Shown: positions 49,701-59,927 of the stretch, in pieces
How positions within the stretch are numbered: position 1 is the first letter of the stretch
How the letters are laid out: every line of letters begins with the position of its first letter
Assembly (NCBI GenBank): GCA_040954595.2
Contig: CM082591.2
Coordinates: forward strand, 7,750,001 to 7,814,000
Length of the DNA stretch: 64,000 nucleotides
From: Balanoglossus misakiensis
Taxonomy: Eukaryota; Hemichordata
Direction: 5' to 3'
The notes under the pieces: model-generated
Database searches by the model: none
Told to the model about the DNA's origin: nothing
What the model saw: only the letters and a program-made list of their open reading frames with translations
Position numbers and translations under genes: made by a program

Positions 49701-49838
49701 CGTAGAACACATAGGCCTGGGCGCATAAGAAAGTTTTCCGGTAGACTCTGTAGATCGACGTTTTGTTCTAAAATATCCATGGGTGCTTCCAAACACCGTC
49801 TCTTTATTTGCATATGCCATTGTGATGCGAAAAAGAAA
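37786..49838. repeat. 127-bp satellite array (~95 copies) with higher-order repeats
   Basis: About 12 kb of direct 127-bp monomers. Landmarks are TTATTTGCATATTCCGTTGT, GATGCGTAGAACACATAGGC, CCGGTAGACTCTGTAGATCG and AAAATATCCATGGATGCTTC. Marker variants show higher-order copying: blocks repeat at 2,276 bp (18 monomers; 39702-41977 against 41978 onward), then 2,149 and 1,889 bp with monomers lost. A separate 1,646-bp (13-monomer) duplication places 46635-46922 again at 48281-48568. Almost every monomer carries ATTTGCAT, the complement of the octamer ATGCAAAT. Because 127 is not a multiple of three, each frame is open for ~91-95 codons on the minus strand; these are by-products. Confidence 0.98.
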
Positions 49839-49840
49839 GG

Positions 49841-51431
49841 TACACGAGGCAACTCGGTAGGCAACTCGACGCGCAACCCAAGTCGCGTCGCTACATCGAA
49901 CAGTTACACGGGGCGACTCGACTGGCAACGAGTTCTGCGTAAACAGGGGCTGCGCATGTGCAGCCGCCTCAGAAGCCGATCAACAATTCGATCTTTATCC
50001 GATCAATGCATAAATATTTGGTGATTATTCTGGTAACAGCATGCCTATATTATACTTGTCACTTAGCTGATCAACCTGGTCATCTGAACAGGTATTTTTT
50101 TCCTAGAAAAAAACAGTTAGCGAATTTCAATTGCACACAATACGTATACTTTCTCCACTATGTATTACTATTGACATTATAAACTAACTAGTTTTGCACT
50201 TCAACAGTATCCTCATCAATAAAAACACGTTTTTTTCTCAGTTAGCAGGTGATATGCAAGCCTATATCAGTAAAGAAAAATTACTAGTTTGGGTGTTTAG
50301 TTTAATTGATGAATACGGAATTTTTAACCGTGATACCAAATTGGACAACATTTAAACGTTACTAAATATTTTTTAATAACAAAAGAGTAAATTAAGTTTA
50401 ATTACAAAAACATTGACTTAGTTTATTTAAAATGTACTTGAAACCAGGTACTAGTATATTTTAAATCCGGCGAGTTTAAATCCTTGTAAAACAGGGGAGT
50501 AGATTATGGGGACATTGAAGAAAGTTGCGCAATTTAACATTAAGATTACTGAATTATCAAACTGCACATCATACAAATGTGTGAAAAATGCGGAGCCAAA
50601 AGTTGTGCCAATCTGTAAAAACGTTATAATAAACAAAATCCATGTTTCGAAATGCAGCGAAAGTAATAACAAGGCAAGTGGGACATTTCATTGTAGAAGA
50701 ACGAAGTTGGCCTATATTTTGTAAAGAGGAAATATATTGCTTGATAGATTTGTTTGTATGTAAAATAATACAAATAGAACTATATTTGTATTTATAAGTT
50801 GATATAACCGGGCGAAATAGACACGTGTTTTGCCCAAAAAGATATATGATGTACACTGACTGTGTAAGAACTCTTGAACTGTGGGCGATAATCATAAGCT
50901 GGCGTTTTCTTATTCTGAAATTTGGTTGCGATATATCTGGTTACGGTACCCCAAAAATCGGAAACGCAATCAATGTCGAGTCAATTATCATAACCATTTT
51001 CACGGAACTGAATAGTAGTTTATTTTCATATCATCACTGGCAAGATAAACTAGTTGAAAGTTTTTTAAACAAAACTTGAGTTTATATGCAAATATTAAAC
51101 TATAAATACATACAAATATCCGATTTCATAGCAAATACTTATTTCCCAATATTTTCGGAAGTCTACAAGTCTAAAGTCTGTAGTTCGTGGTTCGTAAAAT
51201 AACAAATAAACACCATATTTGCATGTGCAGATGTCAAAATTTCGAGGCAAAGTGGTAATGCGGGGCAACCGATTGCGCGTCAGGCAACTCATCGCCCGAA
51301 AAATTGACATGACGGATTTCGAGGCAACGTCGCCAGACGCGTTCCAGCGACGCGACTACATCATACACACGAGGCAACTCGGTAGGCAACTCGGGTTGCG
51401 CGTCGCGTTGCCTACCGAGTTGCCTCGTGTA
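49841..51431. mobile_element. ~1.6-kb TIR element at the satellite boundary
   Basis: The left end 49841-49879 (TACACGAGGCAACTCGGTAG...) matches the reverse complement of 51393-51431 over 39 bp with one mismatch. Both ends can be read as TA|CACGAGG ... CCTCGTG|TA, so a TA target duplication is possible. The right end also carries a second, direct-oriented copy (51367-51390), so it forms a 24-bp-armed hairpin by itself. The interior has only short unrecognised frames (for example 50506-50724), so it is likely non-autonomous. The satellite breaks off inside a monomer at its left edge and does not resume at the right. Confidence 0.75.
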
Positions 51432-52500
51432 ACTCGGCCTTTATGGAACTTCCAACGACTGGAGAATGAATGACCTCCCAATTGTTTTTTTGATGACAAT
51501 ACCATTAAAAGTGTTTTAGTTTCTTCAAGCGTTGGGACTAGTTTATCCGAGAAAGGGGACGTAAAAAATAAATATCTTTCAGGGAATTTGGTGCACGTCG
51601 CATCGTTTGTTACTCAATTACTAGGGGCAGAATTGTTCTCAAAATGTCATATTTCAAGCATTATTTATGGTATTAAATGGGCGCATAATTAATGAGGGCA
51701 CACCGACCCTTCGTCCATTTGTCGTCAATTTTTTGATACAGCCAAGAAGCATGCCCGCGAGCAGTCGTGTGAGAAGAAAAAGTGCAGTTTCCATGCAGTG
51801 ATATGTCAAGATCGCTTTGTGCGAAGTTTCAGTGTAAGTTGTACTATTATTAGTTTTGCGAAATCTTGCTCATCATTTTGATTAGCTCTATGATTTTTTT
51901 AACAAGTTTCTTAAAATTTGACGAATTCTTGAAATTTGTCGAAGTTAGTACTATCATTTTTGAGTGTTGTGATGAGATGTGATGTGATGTACAAGCATGG
52001 AGGTCTCCATGGTACAAGTTAGTTCTGACCACCTCGTTTTGAGTATTCACCACTGCGCAGAAAAACACATCAGCATAGGCAGGTCGATAAGTGACTTATT
52101 TCAAAGTCCAGTGTCTATCGATCGCGAGCGAGTCCTTCAGAATGTCATAGTGAAAACTGACCAGATGACAGTCAGCTATTTTTAGCAATCCAGGACCTTA
52201 ATCCGACTTAATCCGCCAACTTTTAAACTAACGAGAATGAGAATTGTATCAGCACTCTCAATTTTGAAAATGCAAATAAAGATGGTTGAAGTGTTGAATG
52301 TACTGATTTATGTAAGCGGGAAAATATACTTATATGTATATATATTTTTGTGTCCTCTACAATTTCGGATATCATGAATTTCCATCACCTATGCCCCGGC
52401 CCCACGCATGCTATGGAGCTGCCATGCCCGTACGTCTAAATCTGGTAGGAACGCGATGTTCTTTTGTTTCCTAAATGGTGTCGTGCGCAAAAGCAATGCC
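51432..52500. other. Noncoding stretch, no gene recognised
   Basis: No exon of a known family. It contains a short GATGTGATGTGATG run near 51970 and short open frames with no recognisable motif. Confidence 0.35.
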
Positions 52501-52504
52501 GCGA

Positions 52505-52532
52505 TGACGTCACAACAAGCCCAAGCTTGAAG
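52505..52532 (+). promoter_or_regulatory. CRE palindrome and candidate first-exon donor upstream of ZNF143
   Basis: TGACGTCA (52505-52512) is a perfect cAMP-response-element palindrome. It is followed 20 nt later by a strong donor, CTTGAAG|gtaaga, at 52532/52533. The next acceptor-linked start on this strand is the ZNF143-like ATG exon at 55654, so this could be its promoter and noncoding first exon. This is inference from position only. Confidence 0.3.
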
Positions 52533-53369
52533 GTAAGAAAACTGGTCATTTTCGTTTCAGTTTAATAATGCCGAATTGAGGGTCTTCTGTTTCTTCTTAG
52601 ACAGTGTGTTGAAAGGGTTAACGTGGTCTAAGAGCATATCGTATGTAGCTCGAACAAATTAGACGATCAGAAGGCAAGCTAAGGCTACGAGTTTCGGGGC
52701 TTCAATTATGTAGCTCCCAGAATGCTTGCTTATTTTTGAGGCCCCGCAGTCTGAATAATAACATGTTTCCGCTAGGTTCTATACGAGGTACATACTAAAT
52801 TCATGTTGCAGACTACAAGGGCAGGTTTGTGTCCCGGTGCATGGCGGTCCAGGTTGGTTTCCCAGCGTTCCACTACCCATCTTCCTTTTCAAACGTGCTT
52901 GCTTTAGACGAAGTGTTTGTAACATGCGCTGAAGACGACATAGTTCTCCGTGTACCCGATAATTTGGCGAGAGTTTGTTTGTGTGTGTTGGGAGACGCCT
53001 AAACAATGATCCAAGAGGCTTATGCGTTCTCGTCGAAGTCTCGACACCTCGCATGGTTCGGAAAATCCCGCGTCGTTTCCCTTTGAAAGCCGTCCTGAAA
53101 ATTGTATCGGAGTGTCAGGAATATATGTCGTCTGATCAGAAACTCAGTTCGCTGCGTACTGTGTTACATATGCTTCGTGCCTTGCACAAGTTGATTTATA
53201 CAACTGTAAAACCGATTTACAGACTATATCGCCATATTGATTATTGTTGAATCTGATTGTACTTTGTCGTGACCGGTTGTTCAGTACAATGCTATATGCA
53301 TACGATTGCATGTCTTGTTCACTGTGCTATAGATAGTCTAGTATCTAACTGTGCTAGTACATGTATGAT

Positions 53370-53393
53370 CATGGAGGTACTAGTACCTCCATG
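53370..53393. repeat. 24-bp perfect palindrome
   Basis: CATGGAGGTACT is followed directly by its reverse complement AGTACCTCCATG. It lies in noncoding sequence upstream of the ZNF143-like gene and may be a small cruciform or the core of a degraded foldback element. Confidence 0.8.
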
Positions 53394-54433
53394 GTATGAT
53401 GTAGCAAGAGTAGCTCCCAGGTTGCATTTTCATGTTTTTTTCACCCCCACGAACTGATTTTACTTAATTCTTGACCTTAAAAATGAAGCCCTATGCTTCT
53501 GAACAGTGATATAAATGTCACCAGTAGAGCTTCCTGTGCAAAATCTCCACTCATTGACCCAAGAATTCCTCTGTGCCCTGCAGAATTGATGTTTCTAAAA
53601 TTAAGCAACAATTTGAATTCTCTCAAGGAAAATGAGAAAAGTTTGAGTGCAAATTGTGTGCAATTTCTAAACACTTATTTTGTGATAATCAAATTGTCAG
53701 TTAATTGCAGGTCAAATCAGGTCAAACCATTTTGATATCTTCTTTGCAATATCTGTTCAGACTGGGACTCGCTGATCCACTTGTAATCAGATAGATTGAG
53801 GGGGGGGGGGGGGAGGGGGTCTTTCTGCAGACATCAGCTACATGAAAATATATGGACTGTCAAGAAGCTTCATGCCAGTTTTAACAACTAGTTCTGGGCC
53901 TTGCTGGAAAGCACACATTTTTGCCCAAAACTGGATACCCATTATTTTTACGGCTGGTTTTGAACTGATGAACTGTAAATTATTATAGGTATAACTTGGA
54001 ACACTTGTACCTATGTACTCTTACTGACCGAGGAAAAGGTATACACATTCAATGCACTAATTCCACTTTTGCTCAATTTTGGTTTCCCCATTGGCATGCT
54101 GAAAGATCGATGCATAGACCAGTATCATCATATTATTGGAAACTTGGTTCATGTAGTCCTGGTATTTCTCTTTGTATGGTCATTGTGCCCTTGTAGATTG
54201 TGGAGTTTGTTTTTGCTGCTGTCTTGTCACTGTCAGCCAATGTATCTGCCTTGAATTGTTAATGCTGATTGAAAGAAATGAATAAAAAAATGTGTTTAAA
54301 TTGGTGCATATGTAATACATTACAGTTACACAATATGACAATAGATTATACAGAGTTAGGGGTGAGCTGTCTGCTAGCGTTAGCTCATTGACAAGTGGTA
54401 TTTACTCTATTATACTAGCAAATTATTTGGCTT

Positions 54434-54534
54434 CAACCCTAACCCCCCCCCCCCCCCCCAGTTCCCGCTTTAGAGGTCCAACTTTACCATAAGAAACAAT
54501 AGGTTTGGAACGAACCATGGTGATGTAAGGGATA
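54434..54534. mobile_element. TTAACCCT-family element, inverted copy with C tract
   Basis: Contains CAACCCTAA, a ~16-nt C tract, GAGGTCCAACTTTACCATAA and CCATGGTGATGTAAGGGAT. The core is the reverse complement of the 57247/58521 copies (GGTTGGACCTCTAAATA). Confidence 0.55.
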
Positions 54535-54983
54535 ACACTGACTTTTTCCGGTTGGGTATTAAAACAGGCTGGGTTGTACATGTAGTGAACCTTTTTAGCT
54601 ACTAGCCAGGGATGGGGTTGGATCTGAAAAAGGATGCGAGTTCTGGAAGAACTGGAAGTCTCAGTTTTGATTCAGAGTGAATTCTGAAACAACAAGGAAA
54701 ATTTGGAATGAAACAGCCTTCATACAGGAACACTCAATGGCAATCAAAAGAAAATTGTTGCCTCTGAAAAACATCTTTCCTTTCTCCTGACATTGTGAAT
54801 CAACCTACATGTATATGTAAGTAAATTCCAAATGTGAGAAATACAATTACATTAAACCAGAGTGTGGAATATTGCTTGTTTTCGAATTATGTTGGTATAA
54901 TTAAACTCACCAAATAGAAAAAGCATAATCATAATCACAGTATTTTCCACAGGAATTCTTGATACATAGTACATGTACTAGTA

Positions 54984-55144
54984 CAGTAAAACTCCAATTA
55001 TCCAAACTGACAGGGGGACATTGATTTTGTTCAGATATGCAGACAGTTCGGTTATTCGGATAACGATCATAAACAATTGTACTGTTTGGGAGACATGACA
55101 GCAGTTCGGATAACCAAACAGTTCGGATAATTGGAGTTTTACTG
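54984..55144. mobile_element. 161-bp MITE, Tc1/mariner (pogo/Tigger)-like, TA target duplication
   Basis: The ends CAGTAAAACTCCAATTATCC and GGATAATTGGAGTTTTACTG are perfect inverted repeats, flanked on both sides by TA (54982-54983 and 55145-55146). Internal GTTCGGATAAC repeats resemble pogo/Tigger termini. No coding capacity. Confidence 0.8.
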
Positions 55145-55683
55145 TAGTATCACTATTAGCTTATTTGAATAACAATTATTAATTGTTATGATAATGAGTT
55201 TCAATTTTAAAGGGTGTAATATGGGCAGAACTCTGAGACCTGCATTATTGACATTATTGAAAATTGCATTTGTCAACACCATAGCAATGCTTGACAAGCT
55301 AAAATCTGAGGATTTTTAAATACTGTAGGGAGGACAAGAAAAAGTAGTTGACACATAAACAAAAAAAAAATACAAAAAATAACCAGAATTTGCAGATAGT
55401 GGCCCGTCAAATGTAAATGTATGTTATTGGATTAAAAAAAGAGAGACCTTGTCATGTCACAATTGAGTTTGCAATTTTACCGCTATTCATAGACCTGTGC
55501 TCTATTGTATTTTTGAGACAAATGCTTTTGTATTCTACTGAAGTCATTCTTTGATTTATAAAGCTTTCAAACAATTGCAAATTTAGATTTACAACAAAAA
55601 GTGGTTGTTATGTATTTGTGTGAATAGTAATACACTTTTTTTTACATATTTAGGTTTAAATTTGATGAATTATCTTGGTAACT

Positions 55684-58600
55684 ATGGACACCACTACAAC
55701 AGATGGACAACACAAAAGTTTGGACACAACAAGTATGAGCACCAATGAACAAGAAGTGATAGGAATGTTGTTGGCGCAGTCGAACTCAGACATTCATAGT
55801 GTACATGTAAGTCTGGAATGTGAATTTTTCAAAGAAATTGCCAATCTCCCTAAAAGACATATGTCACCAATGATTAGCCTAGAATCCAGACTCTTGTTTT
55901 TTTTTTGCTTAGTTCGCTCCACACAGTCTAGCATTTCGGTCTTCATTTTTGAAATTTTGCTGATTGCATGTCAAAGAACTCTAACCATGGCAACTCAGGT
56001 CACTGATATTGAGCAACACCCCTGTTCATGAATTCAGCCAATCAGTAGTTGATCAGGTTATCTTCTAATAGGTCATGATCATAATGGTGGGCAGTGACCT
56101 GAGTTGCCATGGTGTGACAGGTTTTGCACCCCCGAGACGAGTACATCAGATTTGGTGTGTTTCAGTCTGTATTGGTGAAGGATGTCACCAATGGTCGCAG
56201 GTTTCAGTGGTTCCTTTAACGCAAAATCCTGCGTATTTTACGCCTTTCTGACCATAATTATGCAAAGACAATGATGGACGCGTACACCAGTACGTATTGA
56301 CTCTAGCCACTAGAGATAAGGAAATTGTATAGGCAAGGTTTACAAGCTAAAAATAACTGGACGCGCACGTAACTAAATTACATTAACGCACAGAAATGTT
56401 GCAATTTTCACTCAGGCAACATTACAGATTAAACTTTGCAACATTGTACAGTGGTGTTCTGTTACAGGCTTTCAACTTCCTATGCAATTTTGATGCATTT
56501 TTTCAAAGTAAATTCTGAATGCGTATTGAAGTACGCATAGAAAAAAATCTAACGGAACCTCTAGGTTTATGAAAGGCCATGATAGGTGGTTGGGGCATCA
56601 AGTTGTATACATCATTACATGTATACAAGTGTTCTTCCCAGGAATCCCTGAAAGATTTAGTGATAATTGTTGTGTTAATCAACTTCTATTGTTTTCTCAA
56701 AATTAGAGAGTAGTGGCCCCTATGCTTTAATTGCTCTGGGGAGAACACTGTATATATAGGGAAAGAGGGAGGGAGGGAGAGAGAGACGTTATTAGAATTT
56801 GAAGTATAAATTGAGGTATGTTTCTTAGAATAACAAACAAACATTGACAATATTTTTGTTTTTGTATGGCTTTAAAATGAATATGTTTCTCTCTGACAGG
56901 GGACAGATAGTGATGGCCAAGCAGTAGCAGTTTCTATAGCAACAGGTCTGTCAGCTGATGGAAAGTTACAAGTTGTTGAAGGTCAAAGTTTACAAGCAGT
57001 TACACTCCCAGACGGCACAACGGCATACATCCAGCATAAAGGTAAATGAATAATGCTGTAGGGATCTAAAGGAAAGACTGCGTCATTTGCAAGATAGCTT
57101 ATAATTTGGGTCATTTGCAAGATAGCTTATAATTTGGGTCATTTGCAAGATAGCTTATAATTTGGGTCATTTGCAAGATAGCTTATAATTTGGGTCATTT
57201 GCAAGATAGCTTATAATTTGTCAAGAAAGCGTCAAGGAGAATACTTTTGTGAACCCTTGCACCACATTGGTTCAGTCCAATCCTACTGTTTTCTATGGTA
57301 AGGTTGGACCTCTAAATAGGGAACTGGGGGTGAAAGGGTTAATTCAAAGATATCAGATTTGACAGAGGTGTAATAGCCCTGTATCAGCTGGGTCACTCTC
57401 TATGGACCATCTCTGAAGATATGGATGTGAAATAAACTGAACTGATAGTAATTTAACCCTTTCACCACAATGGTTCAGTCCAATCCTACTGTTTTCTATG
57501 GTAAGGTTGGACCTCTAAATAGGGAACTGGGGGTGAAAGGGTTAATTCAAAGATATCAGATTTGACAGAGGTGTAATAGCCCTGTATCAGCTGGGCCACT
57601 CTCTATGGACCATCTCTGAAGATATGGATGTGAAATAAACTGAACTGATAGTAATTTAACCCTTTCACCACAATGGTTCAGTCCAATCCTACTGTTTTCT
57701 ATGGTAAGGTTGGACCTCTAAATAGGGAACTGGGGGTGAAAGGGTTAATTCAAAGATATCAGATATGACAGAGGTGTAATAGCCCTGTATCTGCTGGGCC
57801 ACTCTCTATGGACCACCTCTGAAGATACGGATGTGAAATAAACTGAACTGATAGTAATTTAACCCTTTCACCACCATGTTTCAGTCCAAACCCATTCTCT
57901 TATTGACTTGTGGTCTTTTGTGTTCAACAGCATATAAGCAGATAACGCTGAAAATTTCAGTCAGCAATACATGTAGTGTAAAACCTGTCTAAACTAAACA
58001 CCAAAGGGACTGAAGAAACTAGTCGGTTAGTTTTATAGAGGTTGTTTTAACATGTGCTTCTACATGTATGTCAAAGGGACTGGGAAAGGTGTTCAGTATA
58101 GACAGGTTTCCAGATTTTACTGTAGTATGTAGTTGACAACCAGTTATGTGATAACCATACATTGGCCTCTATCATTTTCAGACGGCAGTTTAGTGGAAGG
58201 CCAAGCTGTGCAATTAGAAGATGGTACTACAGCTTACATTCAACATATTGCAGAAAAAGGTGTGTGTATAATACTTTGTATCTGTAGACTCCCTCACAGC
58301 CCATGCTTTGCTACGAGTCAGTTGGTCTATTAGATAGTACATGTACACTGATTGGCTGTGCATGACAGGCACCTTGTTGCATATTGGCCATTCCCGGACT
58401 TTTGCCAGCTCACCAGCTGTGCCAAGCAAAGCTGAGGGTTGAGGGCGCACATTCAATGAGAGGATAAGATTGTGAAGGTGGCAAGTGTTGGCCCCTACCC
58501 TGCCTCAGTGTCTAGCACTTTAACCCTTTCACCACCATGGTTGGATCCAAATCTACTGTTTACTATACTATAGTAAGGTTGGACCTCTAAATAAGGAACT

Positions 58601-59503
58601 GGGGGTGGGAGGGTTCAGCTAGGCTACGCGACCTGTCTACAGAGACTCACAAAGGTGGTTAGTCAGGATTTCATCAGAACATCAAAATCACGATTTTAAC
58701 CTATTTTGCTACTAAAGTCAAGAATTTTGCCAAATTCTCAGAAGGAGAAACTGCGTTTGAAGAAGGTCAGACCGTACAGTTAGAAGATGGTACTACAGCA
58801 TATATACAGAGAGCTACTCGAGGTAAGCATTATACACTGAAATCCTTAATAGGGATTGTCTGTGTTTTATAGCTCTTCTTTATGTATGGATAGATATAGT
58901 TGCTTATATCAAACTGATTGCTGTATGTGAGTTAATATATACCTCCATCCTCCAGGAATAATTTCAATAAATTGACAGACAAATCTGACTTTGTTACATT
59001 TTACCGGGATCAACTACCTCAACAGTTCAGATTTCATCATTGATTGTCAAACCTGTCCTTTCATATCTTGTAGATATGCATGTAAATTCTTATATATACA
59101 GTCTAAATTGAGCAATTAGTCAACATGTTTCAGTAAAATCAATGCAACATCACATCGAGTCAAGCAAATTAATATATGTAGGACAGTGATTGCAGTGTGT
59201 GTGTGTTTAGCTCTGCTGTGCTTATGGCTGCACATGTGAGCTGTTGTTTGCTCCCTGGGAAGTTGAAGGGAATTGAATTAGGTCACGTGACCAGGGGTGA
59301 TAATTGTTGTAAAGTGCCTTGAGCACAATTGTGGTTGCATGCACCAATATTATTATTATTATTATTATTATTGATGATTGTTCCTGTTGTCCCCATTGCA
59401 GCAGATGGACAGACATTACAAGCCGTCCAATTGGAAGACGGCACAACAGCATATATCCAGACACAGGCACCAGGAGAAGGATTCGGAGACCAAGCACATA
59501 CTG
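55684..59503 (+). CDS. ZNF143: ZNF143/ZNF76-like transcription factor, N-terminal activation domain only (3'-truncated)
   Basis: Nuclear activator of snRNA-type and mRNA promoters; the vertebrate protein has four activation repeats, then seven C2H2 fingers. Exons seen: 55654-55806 (ATG at 55684 after acceptor TTTACATATTTAG), 56900-57041, 58182-58259, 58742-58822, 59402-59503. Phases 0,1,1,1 are consistent, giving 175 codons with no stop. Exon 1 carries VIGMLLAQSNSD, as in ZNF143. Exons 2-5 each carry one repeat of the signature (SLQAVTLPDGTTAYIQ, GQAVQLEDGTTAYIQ, GQTVQLEDGTTAYIQ, TLQAVQLEDGTTAYIQ), so here there is exactly one repeat per exon. The last donor (CATACTG|gtgaga, phase 1) is intact. 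No zinc-finger exon appears in the remaining 4.5 kb; instead GNPTAB-like exons follow. The last exon has a tandem acceptor, TTGCAG|CAG|ATGG, that would add or drop one codon. Confidence 0.88.
55984..56113. repeat. Perfect 22-bp inverted repeat flanking ~86 bp
   Basis: ACCATGGCAACTCAGGTCAC... at 55984-56005 is exactly complementary to 56092-56113. It lies in the first intron of the ZNF143-like gene and is a probable small MITE. Confidence 0.7.
57083..57222. repeat. 28-bp minisatellite, 5 copies
   Basis: Five perfect or near-perfect copies of TCATTTGCAAGATAGCTTAT + AATTTGGG in a ZNF143-like intron. Confidence 0.95.
57247..57890. repeat. ~204-bp tandem repeat (~3 copies) containing the TTAACCCT-family element
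   Basis: Units repeat at ~204 bp. Each contains AACCCTTTCACCACAATGG ... GGGGGTGAAAGGGTTAA, which is the short element, plus TATCAGATTTGACAGAGGTG and GAAATAAACTGAACTGATAG. An element and its flank were amplified together. Confidence 0.9.
57981..58109. mobile_element. ~130-bp MITE-like inverted-repeat element
   Basis: AAACCTGTCTAAACTAAACA at the left and GGTGTTCAGTATAGACAGGTTT at the right are imperfect inverted repeats. It carries two direct copies of CAAAGGGACTG. It lies in a ZNF143-like intron, just before the exon at 58182. Confidence 0.5.
58521..58616. mobile_element. TTAACCCT-family element copy
   Basis: TAACCCTTTCACCACCATGG ... GGGGGTGGGAGGGTTC, with AAGGTTGGACCTCTAAATAA inside. It is the single-copy relative of the tandem block at 57247-57890. 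Confidence 0.6.
59346..59373. repeat. (ATT)n microsatellite next to a splice acceptor
   Basis: About nine ATT units end ~30 nt before the NAGNAG acceptor of the fifth coding ZNF143-like exon. Length changes here could affect branch-point spacing. Confidence 0.9.
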
Positions 59504-59927
59504 GTGAGAATGACAGGAATTTTAGACAAATCTGAGTCATTGTGGACTTAGGCAGAGTTCTTCTACACTTAATAGTATGTTTGAGTTCAAATATCTGAAT
59601 TTAATAGACAGGAGCAGATCAAATAGGAACTGCTATCAATTTTCACAGGCGAGGTCAAAATAGCGCCCCCAGTGGTAATTATGACAAATTCATGCCAAAG
59701 TTTACAGTCACCACACCTTGCACTACTCCGCTGTGTACAACAAAATAACACTTCATTCTCTCACACCATTGGGAATTTTCGATGGTTAATCCTATGGAGC
59801 ATCTATTCAGGTCTCAAAATATCAGGCAGTGCATTACGTTTTTTCACAGACTATCTACGTAGGCAACGGAATCAGGAAGTGAATTGTAGGTCTGGTCCCA
59901 ACGGCTCGATTGGCTATCTTACTGAGA

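Noticed and set aside
37786-49838. Dozens of 91-148 codon open frames on both strands in the 127-bp satellite
   Set aside because: They repeat every monomer, run through all frames because 127 is not a multiple of three, and end at the same monomer stops. They are by-products of the satellite.
50506-51079. Two 72-84 codon frames inside the 1.6-kb TIR element
   Set aside because: No transposase catalytic motif or other recognisable domain. Kept as part of a non-autonomous element.
52779-53250. Overlapping ~91-codon frames on both strands
   Set aside because: Neither shows a domain, splice partners or a family match. Likely chance frames in CpG-containing sequence.
55859-56031. C-terminal extension of the first ZNF143-like exon to 56031
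   Set aside because: Homology to ZNF143 continues only by splicing at 55806 (CAT|gtaagt). The downstream frame is intronic read-through.
58133-58333. 66-codon frame extending past the ZNF143-like exon at 58182-58259
   Set aside because: Only the central part matches the activation repeat. The rest is intron, after the donor AAAAAG|gtgtgt.
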